Below are positions 25,359 to 32,544 of a stretch of 49,762 nucleotides of DNA, in pieces; position 1 is the stretch's first letter, and the number at the start of each line of letters is the position of its first letter. Where the stretch lies: NCBI GenBank assembly GCA_017934185.1, contig JAGBJY010000047.1, positions 1-49,762 of the forward strand, read 5' to 3'. The notes below the pieces were generated by a model. It was not told the DNA's origin, ran no database searches, and worked only from the letters and a program-made list of their open reading frames with translations. The position numbers were made by a program, and so were the translations under genes. The stretch is from Bacteroidales bacterium. GTDB taxonomy: Bacteria > Bacteroidota > Bacteroidia > Bacteroidales > UBA932.

Positions 25359-25664
25359 ATGGACTTACAGTCTATTATCGAGAATGGCAGCGTCAGCGTA
25401 ACCATTCAAATCACGGCCAAGGACCTCAAGGACTTTGCCAATCATCTTTTCGAAGAGGCCGTCAGGAAGGCCAGGGCCGAACAGGCATCGGCCGATGGTG
25501 ATGAGTATCTGAGTAAAGCCGAAGTGATGGAGCTCTTCGGTGTCTGTGACACCACCCTCTGGCATTGGAATAATTCCAATTATCTCAAACCAGTAAAAGC
25601 CGGGCGAAAGATTCTCTACCGTAAACGGGATGTCATGCGAATTCTTAGCGCAAAGGAGATGTAA
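25359..25664 (+). CDS. Helix-turn-helix (excisionase/MerR-like) protein of mobile element
   Basis: A 101-residue DNA-binding protein. The N-terminal half is helical (TAKDLKDFANHLFEEAVRKARAEQ); the C-terminal half is a winged HTH of the HTH_17/excisionase type: EYLSKAEVMELFGVCDTTLWHWNNSNYLKPVKAGRKILYRKRDVMRIL. Proteins of exactly this layout are common in Bacteroides mobilizable and conjugative elements, where some act as excision factors. ATG 25359 (MDLQSI) is chosen over the longer frame at 25272, which starts inside the terminator hairpin. It precedes the possible oriT and the mobC remnant. Its role here (excision or regulation of mobilization) is inferred. Confidence 0.85.
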   Translation: MDLQSIIENGSVSVTIQITAKDLKDFANHLFEEAVRKARAEQASADGDEYLSKAEVMELFGVCDTTLWHWNNSNYLKPVKAGRKILYRKRDVMRILSAKEM

Positions 25665-25694
25665 TACGCCCGTGAACAAAGGATTGCAAGATGT

Positions 25695-25728
25695 GCGTTT
25701 GTGATACAAACGCGGGCCCTGGCGGGCC
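25695..25728. other. Candidate origin of transfer (oriT)
   Basis: GCGTTTGT (25695-25702) and ACAAACGC (25706-25713) form a perfect 8-bp inverted repeat around GAT, immediately followed by GGCCC-TGGC-GGGCC (25715-25728), a second inverted repeat. The pair lies in the non-coding gap just upstream of the mobC remnant, which is where oriT sits in small Bacteroides mobilizable elements. No nick site can be assigned by eye. Confidence 0.45.
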
Positions 25729-25773
25729 ATCTCTACGCCTCCGGCGGACAAAGAAGATGAAAAAGAGAAAGCC

Positions 25774-26210
25774 ATGAAAGTAAAAAAGACAAAGATGATA
25801 AGCCTTCGCATGACGGAGGAACAGTACGACAAGATGATGGAGTTGATGCAGATTGACGGCTATCATTCCAGGTCCCGTTTCATCATTAATACGGTACTGA
25901 ACCGTGGTGGGAAACGAATGGTTTTCAAGGGGACCGACGGCGAACTGATGCAGCTTCGCAAATGGTTGATTACCATTTATACAGGGAAATGCGTAGGGCC
26001 GGAACAAATCTGAATCAGGCGACCAAAGCCATCAATGCGATAAAATACCGCTTCAAACTGGGCTTCGAAGGCAAGGAGGAGTACCGCCAGGCGGTGTATA
26101 TGACGGGTTATGCCGCGGAGAAACTCTCATGGCGATCGAAAGACGTTCACGAAGTGGCCATGAAGATACTAAGTGATTATCTGCCGAATGATGAGGATGA
26201 AATGGAATAG
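25774..26210 (+). pseudogene. mobC: MobC-like mobilization protein, broken by a frameshift
   Basis: Two frames together make one MobC-type relaxosome protein. The first (from 25774) gives the ribbon-helix-helix part MISLRMTEEQYDKMMELMQ and SRSRFIINTVLNR and stops at 26013. The second frame carries the MobC signature REMRRAGTNLNQATKAIN and ends at 26210. They join if one base is added near 25957-25962 (cgcaaatgg read as cgcaaaatgg): the product would then be about 145 residues, normal for MobC. A one-base loss from the A-run is the simplest explanation; programmed -1 slippage is possible but no clear slippery heptamer is seen. No relaxase gene follows. Confidence 0.78.
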
Positions 26211-26395
26211 AAGAAGCGAACGTAACGCATCAATCGCATTTTCTTCTTCATAGACGTTAGTCTTTACCAGAGAATAGAAATAATCGCTAACTTTGCAGAG
26301 AGAGAATTCGCGGAGAAACTCTATGCTATCGGGCTGGAGGGCGTTTTTAGACAAATAATCACTACCTTTGTCCCGATTTATGCAATGTATATTTG
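26211..26395. other. Non-coding gap before the AraC-type regulator
   Basis: This gap holds three TAnnTTTG-type boxes: TAACTTTG at 26288-26295, TACCTTTG at 26363-26370 and TATATTTG at 26388-26395. A 14-bp copy of mobC sequence (CGCGGAGAAACTCT, 26114-26127) recurs at 26309-26322. The TACCTTTG box gives the most sensible leader for the regulator. I see no gene here. Confidence 0.5.
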
Positions 26396-28150
26396 ATGCA
26401 CCGGATAGGGACATATTGTGCAATGGTTGTAGCCGGCCTGATGATTTTGGCAGGTTGCGCCGGTGGAAGCATGCGCGGGAAACGGATGCTCCAGGCTGCA
26501 GATTCGCTCTATACTGAAGAGCGGGCGATGGCTATCTATGACTTGCTGCCGGAACGGGCACTGCAGATCCTTGATTCGGCAGAGATAGTCGGCAACCTGC
26601 CGGACTATCGTGCCGGTCTCTTACGGGCGAAGGTGCTCAGCTGTTCTTACACTATGCAGCAGCAGGACTCGGCCATCATCATCTGCGAGGCCCTGCTGCG
26701 TCATGACGAGGCTCTGCACAACGCCGATTTCCGGCAGGACCTGTATGAACTGCTGCTGAATGCCGCGCGGCGGCGCTGTGACTATGAGGAGATGGTACGC
26801 TGGGGCACAGAACTCTCCGGGCTGCTGCGCGGAGAAGGATTGGAGACAGAGGCGCTGCGCACCGATGCCGAACTGGGACTCGCCCTGACGCACATCGGAC
26901 AGGCGGACGAGGGTCTGGCGAAAATCGACAATGCCATCCGTCAATTGGGCAGTACAAGGAAATTCAACGAATTCGATGCCTGGCTGATTGCCGTGAAGCG
27001 CAAGATAGCCGTGCTGCAGGAGCAAGGGATCCGGATGGAGCAGGTCATCACGCTGGCCGACCTCATGCAGCAGCGGCTCGACGACTTTGTCTCTCATGCC
27101 GATGACTACCATGACGGCACCTACCGTGAGCCTGCCGAAGACGACGTTCCCGGTTATCACGACTTCTACCATGCTCAAGCCACAGGCTACAAGGCTGCTG
27201 CCTATGTCGTTTCAGGCGACCGCCAGGCCGCCCGGCGTGAGGTGGACACATTCCTGCGGTCATCCTACGGTCAGACGCTCGACGGCCGCTATTCGGTTGC
27301 GCCGATGATGGCTGCGCTGGGTGACTACACCGCCATGCTGTCCACTTACGATGAAGCTGAGCGCCATATGCTTTCCGAGGGCGACACCCTGAACGGTATC
27401 TATGCCAGCATACTCCGTGGCCGCGCCGAAGCAGCCAGTGCTTCCGGTCACACGACCCAAGCCTACGACTACCTCAGCCGCTACGAGGCACTGGAGAGCC
27501 AACTGAATGACCGCCTTCAGCGCAGCAAGGCCCACCTCTATGCCGCCCGTTACCACGCCCAGGAGCAGCAGTTGGAGATACAGCAGCGCAAGTCCGAGGC
27601 CAATCGCAATCTGATGCTCGCCGTGGCCGCCATCCTCTTCGCCCTCCTGGCCACAGGCTTTGCCCTCTATTATTTCCGTCAGCAACGCATCATCCGGAAG
27701 AAGAATCGCGTGCTCGTGGAACAGATGAATGAGGCCGTAGCATATAGAAAGTTGTATGAGAGCCAGGATTTGACCTGGATTCCTCAAGAGGATAAGCCCC
27801 TTAACGCTTTGGCCCCCGACGAACTGTCGAAGTATCTCCGCGCCGTCATCCTCCGCGAACGTCTTTACCTCAATGTGCAGTTCGACCGTCAGGCGGCGAT
27901 TGACTACTTCCATCTGTCTAAGGAGCGCATCGGTGCCGCCTTCTCACAGGACAGCGAGTACACCACGATAGCCGACTTCGTCAACCACTGCCGTCTGGAG
28001 TATGCCAAGGAATTGCTCGCCACCAGTCCCGGAATGACGGTTGACGACATTGCCTCTGCCTCCGGCTTCGGCACCCGCCGTACCTTCAGCCGCCTCTTCA
28101 AGGAGCGTTACTCCATCACCCCCACCGAGTACCGCAACCAGAACTGTTGA
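26396..28150 (+). CDS. Membrane-bound TPR protein with C-terminal AraC-type DNA-binding domain
   Basis: A 584-residue one-component regulator. The N-terminus carries a lipoprotein-like signal (MVVAGLMILAGC); residues about 35-390 are helical TPR repeats, expected in the periplasm; one transmembrane helix follows (LMLAVAAILFALLATGFALYYF, near 405-427); and the C-terminal 100 residues are an AraC HTH (YTTIADFVNHCRLEYAKELL, VDDIASASGFGTRRTFSRLFKERY). This layout is common in Prevotella and relatives and couples an outside signal to transcription. No kinase or receiver domain is present. It stands directly upstream of the surface-lipoprotein cluster and is its likely regulator. Start is uncertain: TTG 26393, ATG 26396 or ATG 26423. 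Confidence 0.88.
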   Translation: MHRIGTYCAMVVAGLMILAGCAGGSMRGKRMLQAADSLYTEERAMAIYDLLPERALQILDSAEIVGNLPDYRAGLLRAKVLSCSYTMQQQDSAIIICEALLRHDEALHNADFRQDLYELLLNAARRRCDYEEMVRWGTELSGLLRGEGLETEALRTDAELGLALTHIGQADEGLAKIDNAIRQLGSTRKFNEFDAWLIAVKRKIAVLQEQGIRMEQVITLADLMQQRLDDFVSHADDYHDGTYREPAEDDVPGYHDFYHAQATGYKAAAYVVSGDRQAARREVDTFLRSSYGQTLDGRYSVAPMMAALGDYTAMLSTYDEAERHMLSEGDTLNGIYASILRGRAEAASASGHTTQAYDYLSRYEALESQLNDRLQRSKAHLYAARYHAQEQQLEIQQRKSEANRNLMLAVAAILFALLATGFALYYFRQQRIIRKKNRVLVEQMNEAVAYRKLYESQDLTWIPQEDKPLNALAPDELSKYLRAVILRERLYLNVQFDRQAAIDYFHLSKERIGAAFSQDSEYTTIADFVNHCRLEYAKELLATSPGMTVDDIASASGFGTRRTFSRLFKERYSITPTEYRNQNC

Positions 28151-28170
28151 CGGTTCTGCTTGTCTTCCCG

Positions 28171-28207
28171 AGGGTCCAATCTGTCCGAAAACAGGGTCCA
28201 ACTTGTC
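28171..28207. promoter_or_regulatory. Direct repeat, putative operator of the surface-gene cluster
   Basis: AGGGTCCAA(T/C)(C/T)TGTC occurs at 28171-28185 and 28193-28207, identical at 13 of 15 bases and 22 bp apart. Same-face tandem half-sites upstream of a promoter are the usual layout for AraC-type activators, and such a regulator gene ends just before (28150). Binding by it is inference. Confidence 0.55.
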
Positions 28208-28210
28208 TTT

Positions 28211-28245
28211 CCCCGCGCATACGTACGCGGGGAGTAGTATTTTTG
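28211..28245 (+). promoter_or_regulatory. Palindrome and -7 box in front of the small peptide gene
   Basis: CCCCGCG (28211-28217) and CGCGGGG (28226-28232) form an inverted repeat whose arms cover the -33 region of the TATTTTTG box at 28238-28245. It could terminate transcripts from the regulator gene or act as an operator. The leader to the peptide ATG (28316) is about 65 nt and contains a 9-codon frame at 28274-28303. Confidence 0.55.
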
Positions 28246-28315
28246 CACATAATTTCAAAAAAATCATAACATTATGGAAATAACGGACGGTAAAACGTAT
28301 TAAACAGAACCTGAC

Positions 28316-28462
28316 ATGAAAAAGATTCAGAATAAAAACTATGAGGCTCCTTAGACCACAATTATCCTGATCTGGTCAGAGGGTATCGTTTGTCTGAGCG
28401 AAAAGGATGAGCCGGGATTCAACGGCTTCGGAGATGAACAAGATTGGAGTAATTTGGTGTAA
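28316..28462 (+). pseudogene. Small peptide gene interrupted by one TAG codon
   Basis: ATG 28316 opens MKKIQNKNYEAP, stopped by TAG at 28352-28354. The same frame then continues without interruption for 35 codons (TTIILIWSEGIVCLSEKDEP, then GFNGFGDEQDWSNLV) to TAA at 28460-28462. The chromosomal 46-residue peptide at 45791-45931 aligns: Y-x-x-P-Q-T-x-I-L, E-x-V-C, an acidic tail and a C-terminal D-x-W-type end; its CAG (Gln) stands where this copy has TAG, so a single C-to-T change explains the stop. The next gene follows 14 nt later behind a strong AAGGAGG. Either a decayed gene or a read-through peptide. Confidence 0.7.
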
Positions 28463-28476
28463 TTAAGGAGGTAAAA

Positions 28477-29862
28477 ATGAAGAAGTATTTTGTTTGGGCT
28501 TTCATCGTTCTCGCGTCACTGGTGTCCTGCGGGAAAGAAGTCCCGGGGAAACCGGATGAGACGGGCGAGGCCGTGGTGTTCAACCTGGAAGCCGTCCACC
28601 CGGACGGGGCTGACACCAAGGCCGTGAAAACAGGTTGGGACAACGGAGATGTCATTTTTGTGTTCTTTAACAAGGCGGCAGCGCCGAACTACTTGAAAAT
28701 GACTTATGACGGTTCCTCCTGGACCAGTTCCGAATATGCCGGGGCCACGGCAACGCCCGGTACCCTCGGCTTGAAAAACGGCGATACGGGAACGATGCGT
28801 GCCGTCTATCTGCCTTTCGGCGGCGAGGAGACGGTTTCGGCCGACGGAACCTCATTCGTGTTCGGCAATACTGATTACACCTATTATTTGACAGCGACAC
28901 TCCCTTATACGGTCGAAGACAACAAGGTCAGCGGCGCTTTCGACATGGCCATTCCCGAGGGCTACGTGCAGTTCTTTGTGGAGTATTCCGAACCCCTGAG
29001 TCCTGCAGAACTCCGCGAACCGCATCTGACTCCGCAGGGCATCGCCCGTATCGATGGTGAAGGCAATATCGTTACCAAAGCCCTCGCCCACGGCGCCCCG
29101 CTCCCGGGGTATGTCTATCAAAACGGGTTCCTCTTCAGCGGCATCCTGGCCGAAGATGCGAGGGGTGTGAGCACCGATTACCATTTCACCTGGGTGTATA
29201 AGAACAGCCTGGGCTTCAAGTATTATTCCTATTTTGAGAAAGACTTCACCGGAAAAACGCTCCATACGGATGCTACCCATGGCCGCGCGGTGAAGCTTCC
29301 AAACGGGAAAACCGGCTGGGACGGTATCAAATACTACAAGCCCGTCGACATCGGCTGCGACGTGGACGGCCGACGTATTTACTGGGCCAGCCGCAATGTC
29401 GGTGCGAAAAAAGACTTCCCCGAAAACTATACAGATGACGGGCTGAAGGAGACTTGGGGGGATTACTATACTTGGGATGGAGCCGTAGACATCATTGCAA
29501 ATGACGATTATTTGGGCTCCAAGTGGCACTTGCCGACAAGGGAGGAGTGGGAAGCGATAAGGAGCTACAACGTGACCTATGAGGATTCACAAAAAGGCTG
29601 TCTGCTGAAAAGTCAAGACTTCGGGACGCAACTTTTCTTCCCCCTTGCCGGGCGTTATAAAGATGTATCTTATGATTACGAATATTCTCCCGACGAGCTC
29701 TATAAATGTGCTTATTATTGGTCAGCCACTTTTGCTGAAAATGGTATGCATGACCCTATGTATTGGATTTCTGCTAATGAATATCCTTGGAATGATCCAA
29801 CATTCGGTGAAAATACAAGCGACAAACGCACGAAGATGTCCGTCCGGGCAGTTCGCAATTAA
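28477..29862 (+). CDS. Fimbrillin-like / Fib_succ_major surface lipoprotein 1 of the island
   Basis: A 461-residue lipoprotein (signal MKKYFVWAFIVLASLVSC). Residues about 30-290 resemble fimbrillin-like N-terminal domains (VKTGWDNGDVIFVFFN, YDGSSWTSSEYAG); residues about 290-461 are a Fib_succ_major paralogous domain with DGRRIYWASRNVGA, ETWGDYYTWDGA, WHLPTREEWEAI, FFPLAGRY, AYYWSATFAENG and MSVRAVRN. Such proteins are exposed at the cell surface; binding partners are unknown. A strong Shine-Dalgarno AAGGAGG (28465-28471), unusual in this phylum, precedes the ATG by 5 nt. A LolA-like gene follows 11 nt later. It is paralogous to 30559-31932 and to chromosomal genes near the window end. Confidence 0.85.
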   Translation: MKKYFVWAFIVLASLVSCGKEVPGKPDETGEAVVFNLEAVHPDGADTKAVKTGWDNGDVIFVFFNKAAAPNYLKMTYDGSSWTSSEYAGATATPGTLGLKNGDTGTMRAVYLPFGGEETVSADGTSFVFGNTDYTYYLTATLPYTVEDNKVSGAFDMAIPEGYVQFFVEYSEPLSPAELREPHLTPQGIARIDGEGNIVTKALAHGAPLPGYVYQNGFLFSGILAEDARGVSTDYHFTWVYKNSLGFKYYSYFEKDFTGKTLHTDATHGRAVKLPNGKTGWDGIKYYKPVDIGCDVDGRRIYWASRNVGAKKDFPENYTDDGLKETWGDYYTWDGAVDIIANDDYLGSKWHLPTREEWEAIRSYNVTYEDSQKGCLLKSQDFGTQLFFPLAGRYKDVSYDYEYSPDELYKCAYYWSATFAENGMHDPMYWISANEYPWNDPTFGENTSDKRTKMSVRAVRN

Positions 29863-29873
29863 TTCGACAAAAT

Positions 29874-30506
29874 ATGAAAAAGATTCTTATTTCCCTTTGG
29901 GCAGTCATGTTTGCTGCAAGCGTCCTCCTCGCGCAGACCCCGGAGGAGATTATTGCCAAAATGAACCAGGAGGCCGATCGTTTTGATACGGAAGGGGTTT
30001 CGATGGTCATGGATATGAAGATTCCTTTGCTTGGCACCTATTCCATACAGATGTTCATGCTGGGCGAAAAAAGCAAGGGCATCGTTAATCTCGAGGGCGA
30101 CCGCTCCATCATATGGTCCGACGGCATCACGGACTGGGATTACGATGCTTCCAAGAACGAACTCACCATCAAGTATGCCGATTCCTCCGCCAAAACTGAC
30201 AACGCGAATGACAATGTCAAAGCCATCAAAAACGTTGCGGAAGGGTATGATGTAGTATTAAAGAAAGAAACTTCGGAAGCCTGGTATTTTTTGTGCAAAA
30301 AATCCAGGTACAATCCCAACAAGGACGACCCTAAGAGAATGGAACTGGTTGTCTCCAAATCTACTTTTCTTCCCATCAGCACGAGCATCAAGGAGAAAGG
30401 CGTTACGGTGACCCTGCGTGATTTCGCCATCGGCGTCACGGAAGAAGAGGTAACCTTCGACCCTGCCAAATATGCCCATGCCAAGATAATTGATACCCGC
30501 TTCTAG
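29874..30506 (+). CDS. LolA-like periplasmic protein
   Basis: A 210-residue exported protein (signal MKKILISLWAVMFAASVLLAQ). The segments SMVMDMKIPLLGTYSIQMFMLGEKSKGIVNLEGDRS, IWSDGITDWDYDASKNELTIKY and the C-terminal DPKRMELVVSKSTFLPISTSIKEKGVTVTLRDF fit the LolA/LppX half-barrel fold that carries lipoproteins or lipids through the periplasm. As a second copy besides any chromosomal lolA, it may serve the lipoproteins of this cluster, between two of which it sits; that is inference. It begins 11 nt after the first Fib_succ_major gene and is probably co-transcribed with it. Confidence 0.78.
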   Translation: MKKILISLWAVMFAASVLLAQTPEEIIAKMNQEADRFDTEGVSMVMDMKIPLLGTYSIQMFMLGEKSKGIVNLEGDRSIIWSDGITDWDYDASKNELTIKYADSSAKTDNANDNVKAIKNVAEGYDVVLKKETSEAWYFLCKKSRYNPNKDDPKRMELVVSKSTFLPISTSIKEKGVTVTLRDFAIGVTEEEVTFDPAKYAHAKIIDTRF

Positions 30507-30558
30507 TCCGACAACTGATGTAACTTTATTTTTACACATTACATAATATCAATTTATT

Positions 30559-31932
30559 ATGAAAAAAACATGCTTATTACTTTGCATGGCTGTAGCCCTA
30601 ATGGCTTGCGGCGAAAAGATTTACATCCCGAAGGATGACCCTCCCCAGAAGGTAGGCGCTCCGATGACCTTCAATGTGACCGCGTCTGAAACAAATGCCG
30701 TGAAGGGTGCCTGGGCGGACGGAGACAAGATTTTTGTATTCTTCAACGCGCTGGAGACCAAGTACCTGGTTCTGGAGCGCCGCGGCGGCAGCTGGATCAG
30801 CAAATCCGGCGGCGGCACGCTGATGGATTCCGACTTCTCCGGCCTCGGCACCAAGAAACTCACGGCCGTCCATTTCCCCGTGTCTGTGGATGTAGCATAT
30901 GCCGACGGCAAGTTCTCCTTCGCCAGCGGCGGAAAGCCGGTGTACAACTATTACCTCTTCGAGAAGGACAAGGAGTACACCGTCAGCGGCACCACGGTCA
31001 CGGCCACCCTTTCGATGGGCAGGCCTGCCGATCTGGCGCAGATCCGCGTGGCTGACATTCAGGGCAAAGTATCCGACTACACCTTCGGCTGTTCGAAGAT
31101 CAAGCCTGTTGCTTGCGCGAGTGTGGGCACTGATGGAGTCATCACCGAGAGTGTCCTGCAGGACGGAGCCCGTCTAAGCGGTGTGGCCGGTGCCGACGGG
31201 GGCATCTTTGCCGGACGGCTCACCAAGCCGGGTGAGCCTGCAGATTATGTTTTCACGCTGGCCAGCGACACGCATATCTACACCCTGACCCGCTCGGACA
31301 ATACTCTCACGGCCGACGCGGTGCTCAATTTCCCGGCACCGACCATGACCGGCGGCGCCAATTGGGAGGTCCGGAATGCATCCGACCTCTACGTGGACCT
31401 GGGCGTTGAAGTAGGCGGCAAGAAGATTTACTGGACCAAATGCAACCTCGGTTCCAACACCGAGACCGGCTACGGTGATTTCTTCTCTTGGGGAGAACTT
31501 ACCAGCGACAACGGGGGCAAGACGAACTTCGGTTCGGGCAACTACCTCTGGAGCGGCACACCAAGCTTCACCATACTCTCGCCGGAGAATGATGCGGCCT
31601 ATGCTGCATTCGGCGGAAAGTTCCGCATGCCCACGAAAGCCGAAATCGATGCGTTGCTTGCCCTGACAAAAAAATGGGTTACCAACTACAAAGGCAGCGG
31701 CGCCAATGGTTACGAGTTTACCGGCAATGGCAACACCCTCTTTCTTCCCGCCGCAGGATACCGCTACAATGAGAGCCTCTTAACTGCCGGCACCTACGGC
31801 TATTACTGGTCTTCTTCAATCAATACGGGCTACGAGAGCTACGCGTGGAACATCAACCTCGGTTCGGGAGTTATCAAATGCGACGACCACAGCCGTTACC
31901 TTGGGTACTCTGTCCGACCCGTCTCGGAATAA
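30559..31932 (+). CDS. Fimbrillin-like / Fib_succ_major surface lipoprotein 2 of the island
   Basis: A 457-residue lipoprotein (signal MKKTCLLLCMAVALMAC). The N-terminal domain is paralogous to the first island lipoprotein (VKGAWADGDKIFVFFNALE, GGSWISKSGGG), and the C-terminal Fib_succ_major domain has GGKKIYWTKCNLGSNTETGYGDFFSWGEL, FRMPTKAEIDALLAL, FLPAAGYRYNESL, GYYWSSSINTGYESYAWNI and YSVRPVSE. It likely sits on the cell surface; ligand unknown. It follows the LolA-like gene after 52 nt and lacks the small peptide frame that precedes lipoprotein 1. Confidence 0.85.
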   Translation: MKKTCLLLCMAVALMACGEKIYIPKDDPPQKVGAPMTFNVTASETNAVKGAWADGDKIFVFFNALETKYLVLERRGGSWISKSGGGTLMDSDFSGLGTKKLTAVHFPVSVDVAYADGKFSFASGGKPVYNYYLFEKDKEYTVSGTTVTATLSMGRPADLAQIRVADIQGKVSDYTFGCSKIKPVACASVGTDGVITESVLQDGARLSGVAGADGGIFAGRLTKPGEPADYVFTLASDTHIYTLTRSDNTLTADAVLNFPAPTMTGGANWEVRNASDLYVDLGVEVGGKKIYWTKCNLGSNTETGYGDFFSWGELTSDNGGKTNFGSGNYLWSGTPSFTILSPENDAAYAAFGGKFRMPTKAEIDALLALTKKWVTNYKGSGANGYEFTGNGNTLFLPAAGYRYNESLLTAGTYGYYWSSSINTGYESYAWNINLGSGVIKCDDHSRYLGYSVRPVSE

Positions 31933-31986
31933 CCGTGCAAATCAAGCAGAGAACCAAGGAACAAATATCGTAAATGTATTCCAAGT

Positions 31987-32541
31987 ATGCGGAAACTGCT
32001 TGTCGTAATCGCTCTCATATCTTGTACCCTATGCGGGGCGCAGGAAAAATCCCCCAGGCATCTGGTCCGGCTGGGATGGGGCGACATGCTCTTCGAGACA
32101 CTGGCGTTCCATCCCACAGGGAACACATCCGGATATGGTTATACCGGACATGTTTTTGCCGATTACCACTATTCTCTCACAAGAGTTGTAAGCGTGGGCG
32201 CGCAAATAGATTTTCAAGGTATCTTCTGGACAGAAGACGCTTCCCGGCGCTCCCGGAATTATGACCTTTGCATCCTGCCGTCGGCCCGTTTCACCTGGCT
32301 GGACAAACCATGGGTGCGGCTCTATTCCGGCCTGGGCGCAGGCGTGCTTTTCGCTTTTGACAACGCCGGAGAACATGCTGCCCTTCCTGTTTTCAACCTG
32401 AACTCCATTGGCGTCCAGATCGGAAAGGGCAGGTGGAGCGGTTTCATCGACTTGGGCTTTATGGTAGCCATAAAAAACGTGAGTCAGGTGTACATGGTGG
32501 GTTCCCGCCTAGTGTCTGTAGGTGTTAATTATCGTTGGTAG
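31987..32541 (+). CDS. Small outer-membrane beta-barrel protein
   Basis: A 184-residue exported protein (signal MRKLLVVIALISCTLCGAQ). The rest alternates hydrophobic and polar residues in about eight strands with aromatic ends (GYGYTGHVFADYHYSL, SVGAQIDFQGIFW, RFTWLDKPWVRLYSGLGAGVLFAF) and ends in VGVNYRW, a typical barrel C-terminus recognised by BAM. Size suggests an eight-stranded barrel. It precedes the lipase-like gene by 3 nt, so the two are co-transcribed. Function unknown. Confidence 0.75.
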   Translation: MRKLLVVIALISCTLCGAQEKSPRHLVRLGWGDMLFETLAFHPTGNTSGYGYTGHVFADYHYSLTRVVSVGAQIDFQGIFWTEDASRRSRNYDLCILPSARFTWLDKPWVRLYSGLGAGVLFAFDNAGEHAALPVFNLNSIGVQIGKGRWSGFIDLGFMVAIKNVSQVYMVGSRLVSVGVNYRW

Positions 32542-32544
32542 CCT

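Noticed and set aside
26114-26322. A 14-bp sequence (CGCGGAGAAACTCT) present in mobC and again about 195 bp downstream
   Set aside because: Too short to call a duplication or a recombination site by eye. It may be a remnant of a decayed copy, but nothing else around it matches.
26169-26423. Minus-strand frame of 84 codons between mobC and the AraC-type regulator
   Set aside because: It overlaps the regulator promoter and start and the mobC end, and shows no signal, motif or promoter of its own.
28274-28303. Nine-codon frame (MEITDGKTY) in the leader of the small peptide gene
   Set aside because: No ribosome-binding site and no conservation that I can judge; kept only as a note in the promoter entry.
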